Of a stretch of DNA of 64,000 nucleotides, positions 33,649-43,155 are shown one piece after another (position 1 is the stretch's first letter; every line of letters starts with the position of its first letter). A program made the translations under genes and the position numbers. This DNA comes from Bacteroidaceae bacterium (GTDB lineage Bacteria > Bacteroidota > Bacteroidia > Bacteroidales > Bacteroidaceae), in the NCBI GenBank assembly GCA_017427185.1, contig JAFRTJ010000063.1, forward strand, positions 1 to 64,000. Reading direction: 5' to 3'. The notes under the pieces were generated by a model. It searched no databases. It was not told where the DNA came from and worked only from the letters and a program-made list of their open reading frames with translations.

Positions 33649-34956
33649 CTAATTCTCGAACTTTATCCAATCAACTTGAAAGAGATTCTCCGCTTCGCTT
33701 TTCTCGTCAAAACATAACCATAGTGCGTGTACACCCGAGACAGATTCTTTCAGTTCACAAGTAAGTTCCGTCCAATCTTGCCCAGCAGGGACATCAACCA
33801 CCCCAAACGAGCCGTGAAAGTGATGATCCAAGATGGCACGGATGTGTCCTCCACTTTCTGACTTGACACGAAAAGTCATCTTCTTCGTCCCGTTTCCAAA
33901 ATTCAAATACTTGTAGACGACACGGTCACCCCCATGACATTTACTGAGAACTTCTCGATGAATATCCTCCGTCCACTCGATGCGGACATTACCATGCAGC
34001 AAGCAAGCCCTGGCAGCATCCAGTTTGTCGAATGCTGAGAGAGGGTTCAATGCCCCTTGGGTAGTCATCTCCACCTCAGGAATCGTACCGTCATTGAGGA
34101 AATGGATTGGTTCAATACAAGCCTTCCGCATCGTGTTGCTGTTGTGGGTCGAACGATGATAGAGCACATACCACTGATTGCCAAACTTCACTACTGAACC
34201 ATGATTGTTCCAGTTACCAGGATCACATCCCGTATTGTCGATGATAATACCCTTGTATTCATAAGGTCCCATCGGATGGCGACTCATGCTATATCCTATG
34301 CAGCAAGCCTCATCCCTACGGGTCACATCCGTATAGACATAATAGTACCAGCCGTTGCGTTTGAACACGAAACCACCCTCATGGAATCCATGCTCCTGTT
34401 CCGTCAGGATACCATCCTTGATGCTCCCCATGTCAAGAGTCTTCATGTCAGCATTCATCTTTGCTCCTTTCGCAGAAAACTGGCCCCAGAAATAATAGGC
34501 CTGACCATCATCGTCCACAAACACATTGGGATCGATGCCTGAGATGCCTTCTATCTTCGTTCCATAACGAAAAGGACCTGCAGGGGAAACACTTGTAGCA
34601 ACGCCCTCACTTCCATCCGATGTGTCGTAATATAGATAGTATGTGCCATTCCTATACATCATGTCAGGTGCATAGAGAGGACCATCGGAATAGCTCACCT
34701 CGTCATTCTCTCCTTTCGAGGAGAACCGATTGAGGTATAGTGTCCAATCTTTCAGGTTTGAACTGGAGAGCACATGATAATCAGTACTACAATAAGTGGT
34801 AGGCACCTTATCCAAAGAACCATAGACGTACAAGCGGCCGTCCTTGTCCACCCGGCCTGTAGGATCAGCGATGTAGACCCCCATTGGCGAGATAGGATTC
34901 TGACTGAAGAGAGTACTGGCAACAGCCAATATCAGCAGAGAAGAAAAAACTCTCAT
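33649..34956 (-). CDS. GH43 glycoside hydrolase with C-terminal CBM6-like domain
   Basis: A 435-residue exported enzyme of family GH43, typically an arabinofuranosidase or beta-xylosidase. A signal peptide (MRVFSSLLILAVASTLFSQ) precedes the five-bladed propeller (about 25-300). The three catalytic carboxylates are in the expected contexts: the base Asp in YIADPTGRV, the pKa-tuning Asp in GIDPNVFVDDDG and the acid Glu in FHEGGFVFKRNGWYYY. A CBM6-like beta-sandwich follows (about 310-435; KYLNFGNGTKKMTFRV, ending LFQVDWIKFEN). The start at 34956 is preferred over 34974 because it gives the more regular signal peptide. It has its own promoter (35006-35037). It ends 27 bases from the convergent P-type ATPase gene, with no clear terminator between. 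Confidence 0.88.
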   Translation of the reverse strand: MRVFSSLLILAVASTLFSQNPISPMGVYIADPTGRVDKDGRLYVYGSLDKVPTTYCSTDYHVLSSSNLKDWTLYLNRFSSKGENDEVSYSDGPLYAPDMMYRNGTYYLYYDTSDGSEGVATSVSPAGPFRYGTKIEGISGIDPNVFVDDDGQAYYFWGQFSAKGAKMNADMKTLDMGSIKDGILTEQEHGFHEGGFVFKRNGWYYYVYTDVTRRDEACCIGYSMSRHPMGPYEYKGIIIDNTGCDPGNWNNHGSVVKFGNQWYVLYHRSTHNSNTMRKACIEPIHFLNDGTIPEVEMTTQGALNPLSAFDKLDAARACLLHGNVRIEWTEDIHREVLSKCHGGDRVVYKYLNFGNGTKKMTFRVKSESGGHIRAILDHHFHGSFGVVDVPAGQDWTELTCELKESVSGVHALWLCFDEKSEAENLFQVDWIKFEN

Positions 34957-35005
34957 AGCAAATGTTTTTATCATACTGGCAATTCCTTTTTAGGGTTTTC
35001 AGAAA

Positions 35006-35037
35006 CAAAAATAGCAAATTGAAACGAGATAGCCAAA
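35006..35037 (-). promoter_or_regulatory. Bacteroidetes-type promoter of the GH43 gene
   Basis: On the minus strand TTTG (35034-35037), 20 bases, then TATTTTTG (35006-35013). The start codon at 34956 is 49 bases downstream. Confidence 0.7.
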
Positions 35038-35098
35038 CAATCTACTGGCAAAGTCAACCTGAACAGGTTTTTATTTGCCTTACAATGCTATGTGGACG

Positions 35099-35174
35099 CA
35101 ACGTGTTGAAACGGCAAAGACAACGTGTTGTGTTCGCGATTTCAACGTGTTGAGTTTGCCGCTTCAACACGTTG
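35099..35174. repeat. CAACGTGTTG hairpin repeat, copy B
   Basis: CAACGTGTTG occurs at 35099-35108, 35121-35130 and 35143-35152, and inverted at 35165-35174. The outer arms 35099-35118 and 35155-35174 are complementary over 20 bases with one mismatch, enclosing the two inner copies. The spacing of the direct copies is a regular 22 bases. It is related to the cluster at 11603-11662. Confidence 0.85.
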
Positions 35175-35430
35175 TGTTTTCAAGATGAATATGAAGGAGG
35201 GTTGAGAAGGTTCAATTTCGTCAAAATATTTCCGCTATCTTACATATGGATTCCCGTACTGGATTTTCCTGTCAGTTTGCCTCTATGCCAGCAATGTTAC
35301 CCTTCCTGCCGGGCGGGTTCTGACATCTAAAGTAACTGATCCACAATGCCGGTTTCGATGCCCCACACGCCTGAAAATCCAAATCTACAGGAGACAGGCA
35401 ATCCATATAATCATCTGTCATCTTGAAATT

Positions 35431-36375
35431 TCAGTTTCCCAAATCCTTCCTGTCCCTGATATCCACATCAGCCACAAGGGAGAAGTCGCGGAACTGACTG
35501 GTAACATCGAATGTGCCTGGAAGTTCCCACCCAAAGTTCATCCCTTGGATACTGAAATCATCCACAGTAGAGTCTGTTAAGAAACCATTCTCATGTAAAG
35601 ATTTTATCGCATCATTTATAGCCGCCTTCACATCGACTTTCGCCTTGTGCCATTTGTGGTCATTGAAATTGATTTTTCCAAAGACATCCTTACCTGCCAA
35701 CTGATGGATATAGGTACTGGTTCCCAAATCCCAATGAGTGGATGCGTTGGCCAGAAGACCGCCTGAACCACGATTGTCGAAGCATCCCATTCCCAGCCAC
35801 AAAGCTTTTCCATAATCGGACGAAGCAGAATTTGTATTGCGGACATACAGATAGCCTAGACATTGAGCTGCGTGAATGGAAGTGTCGTAACTGGTTCCCA
35901 TCCGATTGAGGCAACGCACGATACGCAAGCTGTAGGAGAACGTAACCGTGTTGGCTTTCCCCACAGGCAGAGATCCGAAATCCGTCTCGACAAGGAAGTT
36001 AATCCAAGGCTGGCTCGACGAAGTGCGATGCTTCTTGTAAACCTTGCTGGCATCCACGCGCATGGTGAAGTTTCCCTTCTCATCGCGAGCAAAAAGGAAA
36101 GAATCGTCGGCATACGTGATGCCATAATCCGTCTGAATGGGATTCTCCCCTGAAAGCTTTGTGGCAAAATCCCAGGAGCAAAGCCGCCAAACGGGGTGCT
36201 TGTTGTTGTCGTCGAATCGTAGAGTATCAATCTTCACCCCCACTCCATTCACAGGCTGTGGAGCCAAGAGAGCCACACCATCCTGCATCGCAGGGTCGGC
36301 ATACAGTTGGAATCCGTCAGCGTGTGAGAAAGCTGGAACAAGAAGCAAAAGAAACGCAAAAATCATCTTTTTCAT
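35431..36375 (-). CDS. Exported protein of unknown function
   Basis: A 314-residue protein with a clear signal peptide (MKKMIFAFLLLLVPAFSHA). The mature part looks beta-rich (FQLYADPAMQDGVALLAPQP, VWRLCSWDFATKLSGE, ANTVTFSYSLRIVRCLNRMG), with patterns that recall a concanavalin-like jelly roll as in polysaccharide lyases or lectins, but no family can be named with confidence. There is no lipobox and no T9SS tail. The start at 36375 (or 36381) follows a -7 box at 36403. It lies near the GH43 gene on the same strand, but 474 bases and a promoter separate them. Confidence 0.7.
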   Translation of the reverse strand: MKKMIFAFLLLLVPAFSHADGFQLYADPAMQDGVALLAPQPVNGVGVKIDTLRFDDNNKHPVWRLCSWDFATKLSGENPIQTDYGITYADDSFLFARDEKGNFTMRVDASKVYKKHRTSSSQPWINFLVETDFGSLPVGKANTVTFSYSLRIVRCLNRMGTSYDTSIHAAQCLGYLYVRNTNSASSDYGKALWLGMGCFDNRGSGGLLANASTHWDLGTSTYIHQLAGKDVFGKINFNDHKWHKAKVDVKAAINDAIKSLHENGFLTDSTVDDFSIQGMNFGWELPGTFDVTSQFRDFSLVADVDIRDRKDLGN

Positions 36376-36402
36376 GCTCATCACAAGAAGGAAGTCACGC
36401 TT

Positions 36403-36410
36403 CAAAGTTA
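36403..36410 (-). promoter_or_regulatory. -7 box for the 36375 gene
   Basis: TAACTTTG on the minus strand, 27 bases before the start codon at 36375. It favours that start over an upstream ATG at 36429. Confidence 0.55.
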
Positions 36411-36481
36411 ACAATTTATTTGCAAACAAATGTTCATTTTAGCTGATAAATGTTACAAAAGGTTGGATTTTGCCTGTCCCA

Positions 36482-36513
36482 TTTGCGAATACAATAATAT
36501 TGTATTATCTTTG
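36482..36513 (+). promoter_or_regulatory. Bacteroidetes-type promoter of purM
   Basis: TTTG (36482-36485), 20 bases, then TATCTTTG (36506-36513), with the ATG 23 bases later. It probably drives purM and the following translation and lipid A genes. Confidence 0.75.
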
Positions 36514-36536
36514 CAGACCAAATATCAATCTACGAG

Positions 36537-37703
36537 ATGGACAACCAACGATACATGATGCGCGGAGTGAGCGCTGCAAAGGAAGACGTGCACAACGCCA
36601 TCAAGAACATAGACAAAGGCATTTACCCTCAGGCCTTCTGCAAAATCATTCCAGACATCCTGGGGGGCGACCCAGAATATTGCAACATCATGCATGCCGA
36701 CGGAGCTGGTACAAAAAGCAGTCTGGCCTACATGTACTGGAAAGAGACTGGTGACTTAAGCGTATGGAAAGGCATTGCCCAGGATGCGCTTATCATGAAC
36801 ACGGACGACCTGCTTTGCGTGGGTGCCGTAGACAACATTCTGGTAAGCAGCACCATCGGACGAAACAAGATGCTTATCCCAGGAGAAGTGATTTCTGCCA
36901 TCATCAATGGGACAGACGAACTCCTGCAGCAAATGCGCGACATGGGCATAGGCATCTATGCCACTGGCGGCGAGACAGCAGATGTGGGCGATCTGGTTCG
37001 CACTATCATCGTGGACAGTACCGTCACCTGCCGCATGAAACGCAGCGATGTGATAGACAACGCCAACATCCGCCCAGGCGACGTGATAGTCGGACTTTCT
37101 TCTTGCGGGCAGGCCACCTATGAGACTGAATATAACGGTGGTATGGGCAGCAACGGACTGACGAGTGCCCGTCATGATGTGTTCAACAAATACTTGGCTG
37201 AAAAATATCCTGAGAGCTACGACAAGGCTGTGCCAGAAGAACTTGTCTACAGCGGTTCATATAAACTGACCGACAAGGTGGAGGGCTCTCCCATCAATGC
37301 AGGCAAACTTGTACTCTCCCCCACTCGTACCTACGCTCCTGTGGTAAAGAAACTGTTGGATGAACTTCGCCCCAAGATTCACGGTATGGTCCACTGTACA
37401 GGTGGTGCACAGACGAAAGTGCTGCACTTTGTGGGCGACAACTGCCGTGTCATCAAAGATAACATGTTCCCCGTTCCCCCTCTCTTCAAGACCATCATCA
37501 AGGAGAGCGGAACAGACTATGCTGAGGCTTATAAGGTCTTCAACATGGGACACCGTCTGGAAGTTTATCTCTCACCCGAAGATGCAGAGAAGGTTATCGA
37601 GATCAGCAAGAGTTTCAACATTGACGCTCAGGTAATCGGCCGCATCGAGGAAGGAAAGAAGAGTCTGCTCATTCAAAGTGAATTCGGAAAGTTTGAGTAT
37701 TAG
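36537..37703 (+). CDS. purM: Phosphoribosylformylglycinamidine cyclo-ligase PurM
   Basis: A 388-residue cytoplasmic enzyme of purine synthesis that closes the imidazole ring of AIR using ATP. It follows the AIR synthase pattern: a Lys/Gly-rich start with MMRGVSAAKEDV, then HADGAGTKSSLAYMYW, MNTDDLLCVGAVDN, GIGIYATGGETADVGD and DVIVGLSSCGQATYE. The Bacteroidetes form is somewhat longer than the E. coli enzyme (345 residues), as here. A 33-residue membrane peptide gene and prfA follow. Confidence 0.93.
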   Translation: MDNQRYMMRGVSAAKEDVHNAIKNIDKGIYPQAFCKIIPDILGGDPEYCNIMHADGAGTKSSLAYMYWKETGDLSVWKGIAQDALIMNTDDLLCVGAVDNILVSSTIGRNKMLIPGEVISAIINGTDELLQQMRDMGIGIYATGGETADVGDLVRTIIVDSTVTCRMKRSDVIDNANIRPGDVIVGLSSCGQATYETEYNGGMGSNGLTSARHDVFNKYLAEKYPESYDKAVPEELVYSGSYKLTDKVEGSPINAGKLVLSPTRTYAPVVKKLLDELRPKIHGMVHCTGGAQTKVLHFVGDNCRVIKDNMFPVPPLFKTIIKESGTDYAEAYKVFNMGHRLEVYLSPEDAEKVIEISKSFNIDAQVIGRIEEGKKSLLIQSEFGKFEY

Positions 37704-37795
37704 ACCTCTCCTCCTCCCGTAAAAGAGAAAGAAGTAATGAGAGAAAGAAACCGCAGGAAGAAACATTTAATCAAGAAATAAGGACGAAAGAAGTT

Positions 37796-37897
37796 ATGGA
37801 ATACATATTTTTAGCAGCACTTCTCGTCATCATGTTCTTTGCATGGCGTCAGTTCTACCTCACACACAAGAAAAAGAACAAACATGGCAGAAAGTAA
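37796..37897 (+). CDS. 33-residue single-pass membrane peptide
   Basis: ATG to TAA encodes one hydrophobic helix (YIFLAALLVIMFFAW) followed by a strongly basic tail ([12 protein letters not shown]). The stop lies inside prfA, overlapping it by 14 bases, which suggests translational coupling. The inside-positive pattern fits an inner-membrane peptide with a cytoplasmic tail. No family is recognised and the small size makes chance possible, but the clean helix-plus-basic-tail layout and tight packing argue for a real gene. Confidence 0.5.
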   Translation: MEYIFLAALLVIMFFAWRQFYLTHKKKNKHGRK

Positions 37898-38996
37898 TCA
37901 CCTGTTGGATAAACTCGACGGACTCGTGAGCCGCTTCGAGGAAGTCAGCACGCTCATCACTGACCCGTCCGTCATTGCCGACCAGAAGCGATACGTCAAG
38001 CTTACAAAGGAATATAAGGACCTGGGTAAAATTGTTGCTGCCCGAAAAGAATACATCGGTTGCCTGCAAAATATCGAGGATGCAAAGGAGATGATGGCGA
38101 TAGAAGATGATCCTGAGACGAAAGACATCCTACGACAGGAGTTGGCTGAAAGCGAGAAACGCATCCCTGAACTGGAGGAAGAAATAAAGCTGATGCTCGT
38201 TCCTGCCGACCCTGAGGACGACAAGAATGTCATCATGGAGATTCGTGGAGGCACAGGAGGCGACGAGGCAGCTTTGTTTGCAGGTGACCTCTTCCGCATG
38301 TACTCGAAGTTTATCGAAATGAAAGGCTGGAAGATGGCTGTCAGCAGTTTCAATGAAGGGACTGCCGGAGGTTACAAGGAAATCATCTTTAGCGTAACAG
38401 GAGATGGTGTCTATGGTATCCTGAAATACGAATCTGGCGTTCATCGTGTTCAACGTGTTCCTGTCACAGAAACTCAAGGACGTGTACATACCTCTGCCGC
38501 AACAGTCGCCGTCCTGCCTGAGGCAGAAGAATTTGATGTGGAAATTAACGAAGGGGCAATCAAGTGGGACACGTTCCGCTCGAGCGGTGCTGGAGGACAG
38601 AATGTCAACAAGGTGGAATCGGGTGTCCGTGCCCGTTACGTGTGGAGAAATCCATTCACTAACCAAGACGAAGAAATCCTGGTAGAATGTACTGAGACAC
38701 GCGACCAGCCCAAAAACAAGGAGCGCGCTCTGGCTCGCCTGCGTACCTTTATCTATGACAAGGAACATCAGAAATATTTGGACGACATCGCCTCGAAGCG
38801 CAAGACGATGGTCTCGACAGGTGACCGCTCAGCAAAAATCCGCACATACAACTATCCGCAAGGCCGCATCACAGACCATCGTATCGGTTACACCATCTAT
38901 AATCTGCCATCCTTCATGGACGGCAATATCCAGGACTGCATCGACCATCTCATTGTGGCAGAGAATGCAGAACGAATGAAGGAGAGTGAATTGTAA
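37884..38996 (+). CDS. prfA: Peptide chain release factor 1
   Basis: A 370-residue class I release factor that reads UAG and UAA stop codons and releases the peptide. The catalytic GGQ lies in [14 protein letters not shown], followed by the Bacteroidetes-type stretch [19 protein letters not shown] and [14 protein letters not shown]. The N-terminal helical domain (about 1-100) and codon-recognition region are complete. The start at 37884 ([11 protein letters not shown]) is preferred to an in-frame ATG at 37839, which lies inside the small membrane gene. pyrF follows after 44 bases. Confidence 0.95.
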   Translation: MAESNHLLDKLDGLVSRFEEVSTLITDPSVIADQKRYVKLTKEYKDLGKIVAARKEYIGCLQNIEDAKEMMAIEDDPETKDILRQELAESEKRIPELEEEIKLMLVPADPEDDKNVIMEIRGGTGGDEAALFAGDLFRMYSKFIEMKGWKMAVSSFNEGTAGGYKEIIFSVTGDGVYGILKYESGVHRVQRVPVTETQGRVHTSAATVAVLPEAEEFDVEINEGAIKWDTFRSSGAGGQNVNKVESGVRARYVWRNPFTNQDEEILVECTETRDQPKNKERALARLRTFIYDKEHQKYLDDIASKRKTMVSTGDRSAKIRTYNYPQGRITDHRIGYTIYNLPSFMDGNIQDCIDHLIVAENAERMKESEL

Positions 38997-39040
38997 AAGT
39001 ATCATCTCATCACATGATGAGGGCAAACAAGAATCAAGGA

Positions 39041-39856
39041 ATGACAAGAAAAGAACTATTTGAGAATATAAAAAGGAAGAAAAGCTTCCTATGTGTTGGT
39101 TTAGATACCGACCTGAAGAAGATACCTGAGCATCTGCTGAAAGAAGAAGACCCCATATTTGCCTTCAACAAGGCCATCATCGATTCCACAGCCCCTTATT
39201 GTGTAGCATACAAGCCGAACTTGGCATTCTACGAGGCTTTTGGCGTGAAGGGTATCATAGCCTTCGAGAAAACTGTAAAATATATCAAGGCCAACTATCC
39301 TGACCAATTTATCGTGGCAGACGCCAAGCGTGGAGATATTGGCAATACAAGCAAGATGTACGCACGAACCTTTTTTGGAGAATATGATGTTGACGCTCTG
39401 ACAGTCGCTCCCTATATGGGAGAAGATAGCGTAACACCTTTTCTGGAAGGTTACGAGGGAAAATGGGTTATCCTCTTAGCCTTGACCAGCAACAAAGGTT
39501 CCTATGACTTCCAACTCACCGAAAGCAAGGATGGCGAGCGTTTATTTGAGAAAGTCATTCTCAGGAGTCAACAATGGGGCAATGATGAGAACATGATGTA
39601 TGTTGTAGGTGCCACGCGTGGCGAGATGTTTCAGGATATCCGCAAGGTTGCCCCCAAAGCATTTCTTCTCGTGCCAGGTATAGGTGCTCAAGGTGGCAGT
39701 CTCGAAGAAGTTTGCAAATACGGAATGATAGAAGATTGTGGTCTGCTTGTCAACAGCAGTCGTGCTATTATCTATGCCGACAAGACAGAAAACTATGCCG
39801 ATGTTGCCGCTGAAAAGGCAAAAGAGGTACAGAAGCAGATGGAATCACTTTTATAA
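39041..39856 (+). CDS. pyrF: Orotidine 5'-phosphate decarboxylase, subfamily 2
   Basis: A 271-residue cytoplasmic TIM-barrel enzyme that makes UMP from OMP. The subfamily 2 signatures are [28 protein letters not shown] and the catalytic [15 protein letters not shown], with VPGIGAQGG near the phosphate site. The start at 39041 begins at [10 protein letters not shown], the usual N-terminus; an ATG at 39014 would add nine residues. It lies between prfA and lpxD in one run. Confidence 0.95.
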   Translation: MTRKELFENIKRKKSFLCVGLDTDLKKIPEHLLKEEDPIFAFNKAIIDSTAPYCVAYKPNLAFYEAFGVKGIIAFEKTVKYIKANYPDQFIVADAKRGDIGNTSKMYARTFFGEYDVDALTVAPYMGEDSVTPFLEGYEGKWVILLALTSNKGSYDFQLTESKDGERLFEKVILRSQQWGNDENMMYVVGATRGEMFQDIRKVAPKAFLLVPGIGAQGGSLEEVCKYGMIEDCGLLVNSSRAIIYADKTENYADVAAEKAKEVQKQMESLL

Positions 39857-39873
39857 AAGGGAATAGAAACAAA

Positions 39874-40938
39874 ATGGAATTCAGTGCAGAAATGATAGCA
39901 AGCCTGATAGGTGGAACCATCATCGGTGACCCTGAGGCAAAAGTAAACAATTTTGCGAAAATTGAGGAAGGAGATGCAGGATGCATCAGTTTTCTGGCAA
40001 ACGACAAGTATGAGCACTATATCTATGAAACAAAAAGTAGTGTCGTTCTTGTCAACAACAATTTTGAGCCGAAACAAGAAATAAAAGCAACGTTGATAAA
40101 GGTCCCTGATGCAAGAGAAGCAGTTGCCAAATTGTTGCAGTTTTACGAAAGCATGAAGCCGAAACGCTCAGGTATCAGCGAACTTGCATTCATCGACTCA
40201 ACTGCCAAAATAGGCACGGATTGCTATATTGGACCCTTTGTTGCCATTGCAGAAGGGGTAGAGATTGGTGACGGATGTATCCTCCATCCACATGTGACAA
40301 TCGGCAAAAATGCAGCAATAGGGAACAACACAGAAATTTACAGTAATGCTGTCGTATATCACGACTGCAAAGTAGGCAACAACTGTATTCTTCATGCCGG
40401 ATGCGTTATTGGAGCTGACGGTTTTGGGTTCCAACCTACAGAAAAAGGATACGAAAAAATACCGCAAATAGGTATTGCTATCATTGAAGACGACGTCGAG
40501 ATTGGGGCAAACACATGTATCGATCGTGCAGTAATGGGAGCAACTATTGTGCACAAAGGTGTTAAACTTGATAATCTGGTTCAGATCGCTCATAACAATG
40601 AAATTGGCAGCCACACAGTAATGTCTGCTCAGGTTGGCATTGCTGGCAGCACAAAAGTAGGTGAATGGTGTATGTTCGGTGGCCAAGTGGGCATTGCTGG
40701 ACACGCCACCATCGCAAGCCGTACGATGGCAGGTGCTCAAGCAGGCATCCCCAACAGCGTGAAAAAAGAAGGGATGGCCATTCAAGGAACTCCTGCCATC
40801 GAAGGTCACAATTTCTGGAAATCCAGTGCTGTTTTCAAGAAACTTCCTGAAATGTGGGCAGAAATGAACCAAATGAAGAAGGAAATCAAAGCGCTGAAAG
40901 AACAAATAGAACTGGAGAAGGCTAAAACCGAACTCTAA
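39874..40938 (+). CDS. lpxD: UDP-3-O-acylglucosamine N-acyltransferase LpxD
   Basis: A 354-residue cytoplasmic acyltransferase, third enzyme of lipid A synthesis; it adds a hydroxyacyl chain to the 2-amino group of UDP-3-O-acyl-glucosamine. An N-terminal uridine-binding domain (about 1-100) precedes a left-handed beta-helix of hexapeptide repeats ([33 protein letters not shown]). The catalytic His is in [12 protein letters not shown]-terminal coiled coil (about 315-354) ends the protein. It is 37 bases before lpxC-fabZ. Confidence 0.96.
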   Translation: MEFSAEMIASLIGGTIIGDPEAKVNNFAKIEEGDAGCISFLANDKYEHYIYETKSSVVLVNNNFEPKQEIKATLIKVPDAREAVAKLLQFYESMKPKRSGISELAFIDSTAKIGTDCYIGPFVAIAEGVEIGDGCILHPHVTIGKNAAIGNNTEIYSNAVVYHDCKVGNNCILHAGCVIGADGFGFQPTEKGYEKIPQIGIAIIEDDVEIGANTCIDRAVMGATIVHKGVKLDNLVQIAHNNEIGSHTVMSAQVGIAGSTKVGEWCMFGGQVGIAGHATIASRTMAGAQAGIPNSVKKEGMAIQGTPAIEGHNFWKSSAVFKKLPEMWAEMNQMKKEIKALKEQIELEKAKTEL

Positions 40939-40975
40939 TCATTAATATATGTAAAAGCAACGACATAACTCAAAT

Positions 40976-42361
40976 ATGCTGAAACAAAATACAATCAACG
41001 GAAGTTTCTCGCTTTTTGGCAAGGGATTGCACACAGGGCTTAGTCTGACCATCACATTCAATCCGGCACCTGAGAATCATGGATATAAAATCCAACGAAT
41101 CGATCTCCCAGACATGCCCAAGATAGATGCTATTGCAGAGAATGTGGTAGACACACAACGAGGAACAGTTCTGGCTGCAGGAGATGTGCGATGCAGTACT
41201 GTGGAACATGCTATGGCTGCCCTGTATGCCTTAGGCGTGGATAATGTGCTCATCCAAGTAAACGGTCCGGAGTTTCCAATTTTGGACGGAAGTGCTGCAC
41301 TATATGTAAAAGAAATTCAACGCGTCGGCTTGAAGGAACAAAATGCTCCCAAAGACTTTTATGTGATATCGCATAAGATGGAATTCCGCGATGACAAGAC
41401 TAACGCATGCATCACTCTGCTCCCAGATGAGCAGTTCTCCATCACCAGCATGATTTCCTTCAACAGTAAAATACTGAATAGCCAGTTCGCGACTTTGGAT
41501 AACATGGAGGACTTCCCTGAAGAAATTGCATCTGCGCGAACTTTCGTATTCGTTCGGGAAATAGAACCCCTGTTGACAGCTGGCCTTATAAAAGGAGGCA
41601 ATTTGGATAATGCAATTGTCATCTACGAGAAGCAGACGAGTCAGGAGAACTTGGACAAGCTGTGCGAACTGACCAACGCAGAGAAACACGATGCTAACGA
41701 ACTGGGGTATATCCAGCATAAACCTCTTGTGTGGGAAAATGAACCTGCACGCCATAAACTGCTTGATATCATTGGAGATATGGCTCTGATAGGACGGCCC
41801 ATCAAGGGTAGAATCATTGCAACCCGTCCTGGACACACCATTAACAATAAGTTTGCACGTATGATGCGCAAGGAAATCAGGAAACACGATGTGCAAGCTC
41901 CCACCTACAACCCTGACAAGGAACCTATCATGGACAACAATCGTATCCGCGAATTGCTTCCACATCGTTATCCCATGCAACTTGTTGACAAAGTAATCTC
42001 CATAGGAGCTAACAGTATCGTAGCAGTAAAGAATGTGACGGGCAACGAAGAATTTTTCCAGGGGCATTTCCCCAATGAACCCATAATGCCTGGTGTCCTG
42101 CAAATAGAAGCTATGGCTCAAACTGGAGGCTTGCTGGTTTTGAACACGTTGGAGGAGCCCGAACGATGGAGCACATACTTCCTGCGAATCGACAACGTGA
42201 AGTTCCGTCAGAAAGTAGTACCTGGTGACACACTCATCTTCAAGGTGGAAATGATCACCCCTATTCGTCACGGAATCAGTAGCATGAAAGGATATGCTTT
42301 TGTGGGTGAGAATTGCGTAACGGAGGCTACCTTCACTGCCCAAATGACTAAAAACAAATAA
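40976..42361 (+). CDS. lpxC-fabZ: Bifunctional LpxC deacetylase / FabZ dehydratase
   Basis: A 461-residue fusion. The N-terminal part (about 1-300) is LpxC, the zinc deacetylase that commits UDP-acyl-GlcNAc to lipid A: the zinc His is in STVEHAMAAL, and the second site HKLLDIIGDMALIG supplies His and Asp. The C-terminal part (about 315-461) is FabZ, which dehydrates 3-hydroxyacyl-ACP in fatty acid synthesis, with the catalytic His in LLPHRYPMQLVDK and FFQGHFPNEPIMPGVLQIEA. The fusion is characteristic of Bacteroidetes and links lipid A and fatty acid supply. lpxD precedes and lpxA follows. Confidence 0.97.
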   Translation: MLKQNTINGSFSLFGKGLHTGLSLTITFNPAPENHGYKIQRIDLPDMPKIDAIAENVVDTQRGTVLAAGDVRCSTVEHAMAALYALGVDNVLIQVNGPEFPILDGSAALYVKEIQRVGLKEQNAPKDFYVISHKMEFRDDKTNACITLLPDEQFSITSMISFNSKILNSQFATLDNMEDFPEEIASARTFVFVREIEPLLTAGLIKGGNLDNAIVIYEKQTSQENLDKLCELTNAEKHDANELGYIQHKPLVWENEPARHKLLDIIGDMALIGRPIKGRIIATRPGHTINNKFARMMRKEIRKHDVQAPTYNPDKEPIMDNNRIRELLPHRYPMQLVDKVISIGANSIVAVKNVTGNEEFFQGHFPNEPIMPGVLQIEAMAQTGGLLVLNTLEEPERWSTYFLRIDNVKFRQKVVPGDTLIFKVEMITPIRHGISSMKGYAFVGENCVTEATFTAQMTKNK

Positions 42362-42375
42362 TCAAAGAAAGAAAT

Positions 42376-43155
42376 ATGAGCAAAATAAGTCCTTTAGCCC
42401 ACATCCATCCAGATGCAATCATCGGCGAGAACTGTGAAATAGGTCCTTTCTGCTATATAGACAAGGGCGTAGTGATCGGAGACGACAACACCCTAATGAA
42501 TAGTGTAACCATTCTATATGGCGCACGTATCGGAAAAGGAAACATCTTCTTCCCTGGCGCTGTTATCAGTGCAATTCCTCAAGACCTGAAATTCCAAGGC
42601 GAAGATACCATAGCAGAAATTGGCGACAACAATAAAATCCGCGAAAATGTAACTATCAATCGCGGAACTGCTGCACAAGGACGTACGCATGTGGGAAGTG
42701 GGAATCTGTTGATGGAAAGTGTTCACGTTGCTCACGATGCCTATGTGGGTAACGCTTGCATCATCGGCAATGGGACAAAGTTGGCTGGTGAGATTGTTAT
42801 TGATGACAACGCAATACTTAGTGCCAACGTCCTAATGCACCAGTTCTGTCGAGTGGGCGGATACACGATGGTGGGCGGAGGAACCCGATTCAGTCAAGAC
42901 ATTTTGCCATTCAGCCTGACAGCTCGTGACCCTGCAGCTTATTGTGGGCTTAACGTTGTGGGACTTCACAGAAGAGGTTTTGACCGCAACATCATTGACA
43001 ACATCCACAAGACATATCAAATCATTATGCAAGGGACTGGCAGAATGAACGATCTACTTCAGCGAGTAGAAAACGAGATTCCAATGAGCAAGGAGATACA
43101 ATACATTTTAGACTTCATACGTTCAAGTAAACGTGGCTTTATTCGTGAAAGATGA
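42376..43155 (+). CDS. lpxA: UDP-N-acetylglucosamine acyltransferase LpxA
   Basis: A 259-residue cytoplasmic enzyme that starts lipid A synthesis by adding a hydroxyacyl chain to UDP-GlcNAc. Hexapeptide repeats run from residue 5 (PLAHIHPDAIIGENCEIG) to about 180; the catalytic His is in VHVAHDAYVGNACI. A helical C-terminus (about 195-259) closes the fold. The gene overlaps the next one by four bases (ATGA, 43152-43155). Confidence 0.96.
   Translation: MSKISPLAHIHPDAIIGENCEIGPFCYIDKGVVIGDDNTLMNSVTILYGARIGKGNIFFPGAVISAIPQDLKFQGEDTIAEIGDNNKIRENVTINRGTAAQGRTHVGSGNLLMESVHVAHDAYVGNACIIGNGTKLAGEIVIDDNAILSANVLMHQFCRVGGYTMVGGGTRFSQDILPFSLTARDPAAYCGLNVVGLHRRGFDRNIIDNIHKTYQIIMQGTGRMNDLLQRVENEIPMSKEIQYILDFIRSSKRGFIRER

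Larger units (their letters stand above)
34957..35430. other. Intergenic region with promoter and repeat cluster
   Basis: 474 bases between two minus-strand genes. It holds the GH43 promoter (35006-35037) and the CAACGTGTTG repeat cluster (35099-35174). The remaining part has only a 49-codon minus-strand frame (35272-35421), judged unlikely to be real. Confidence 0.6.

Noticed and set aside
35272-35421. 49-codon minus-strand frame downstream of the 36375 gene
   Set aside because: No signal peptide, domain or coding bias; the length is within chance expectation for 474 bases of intergenic DNA.
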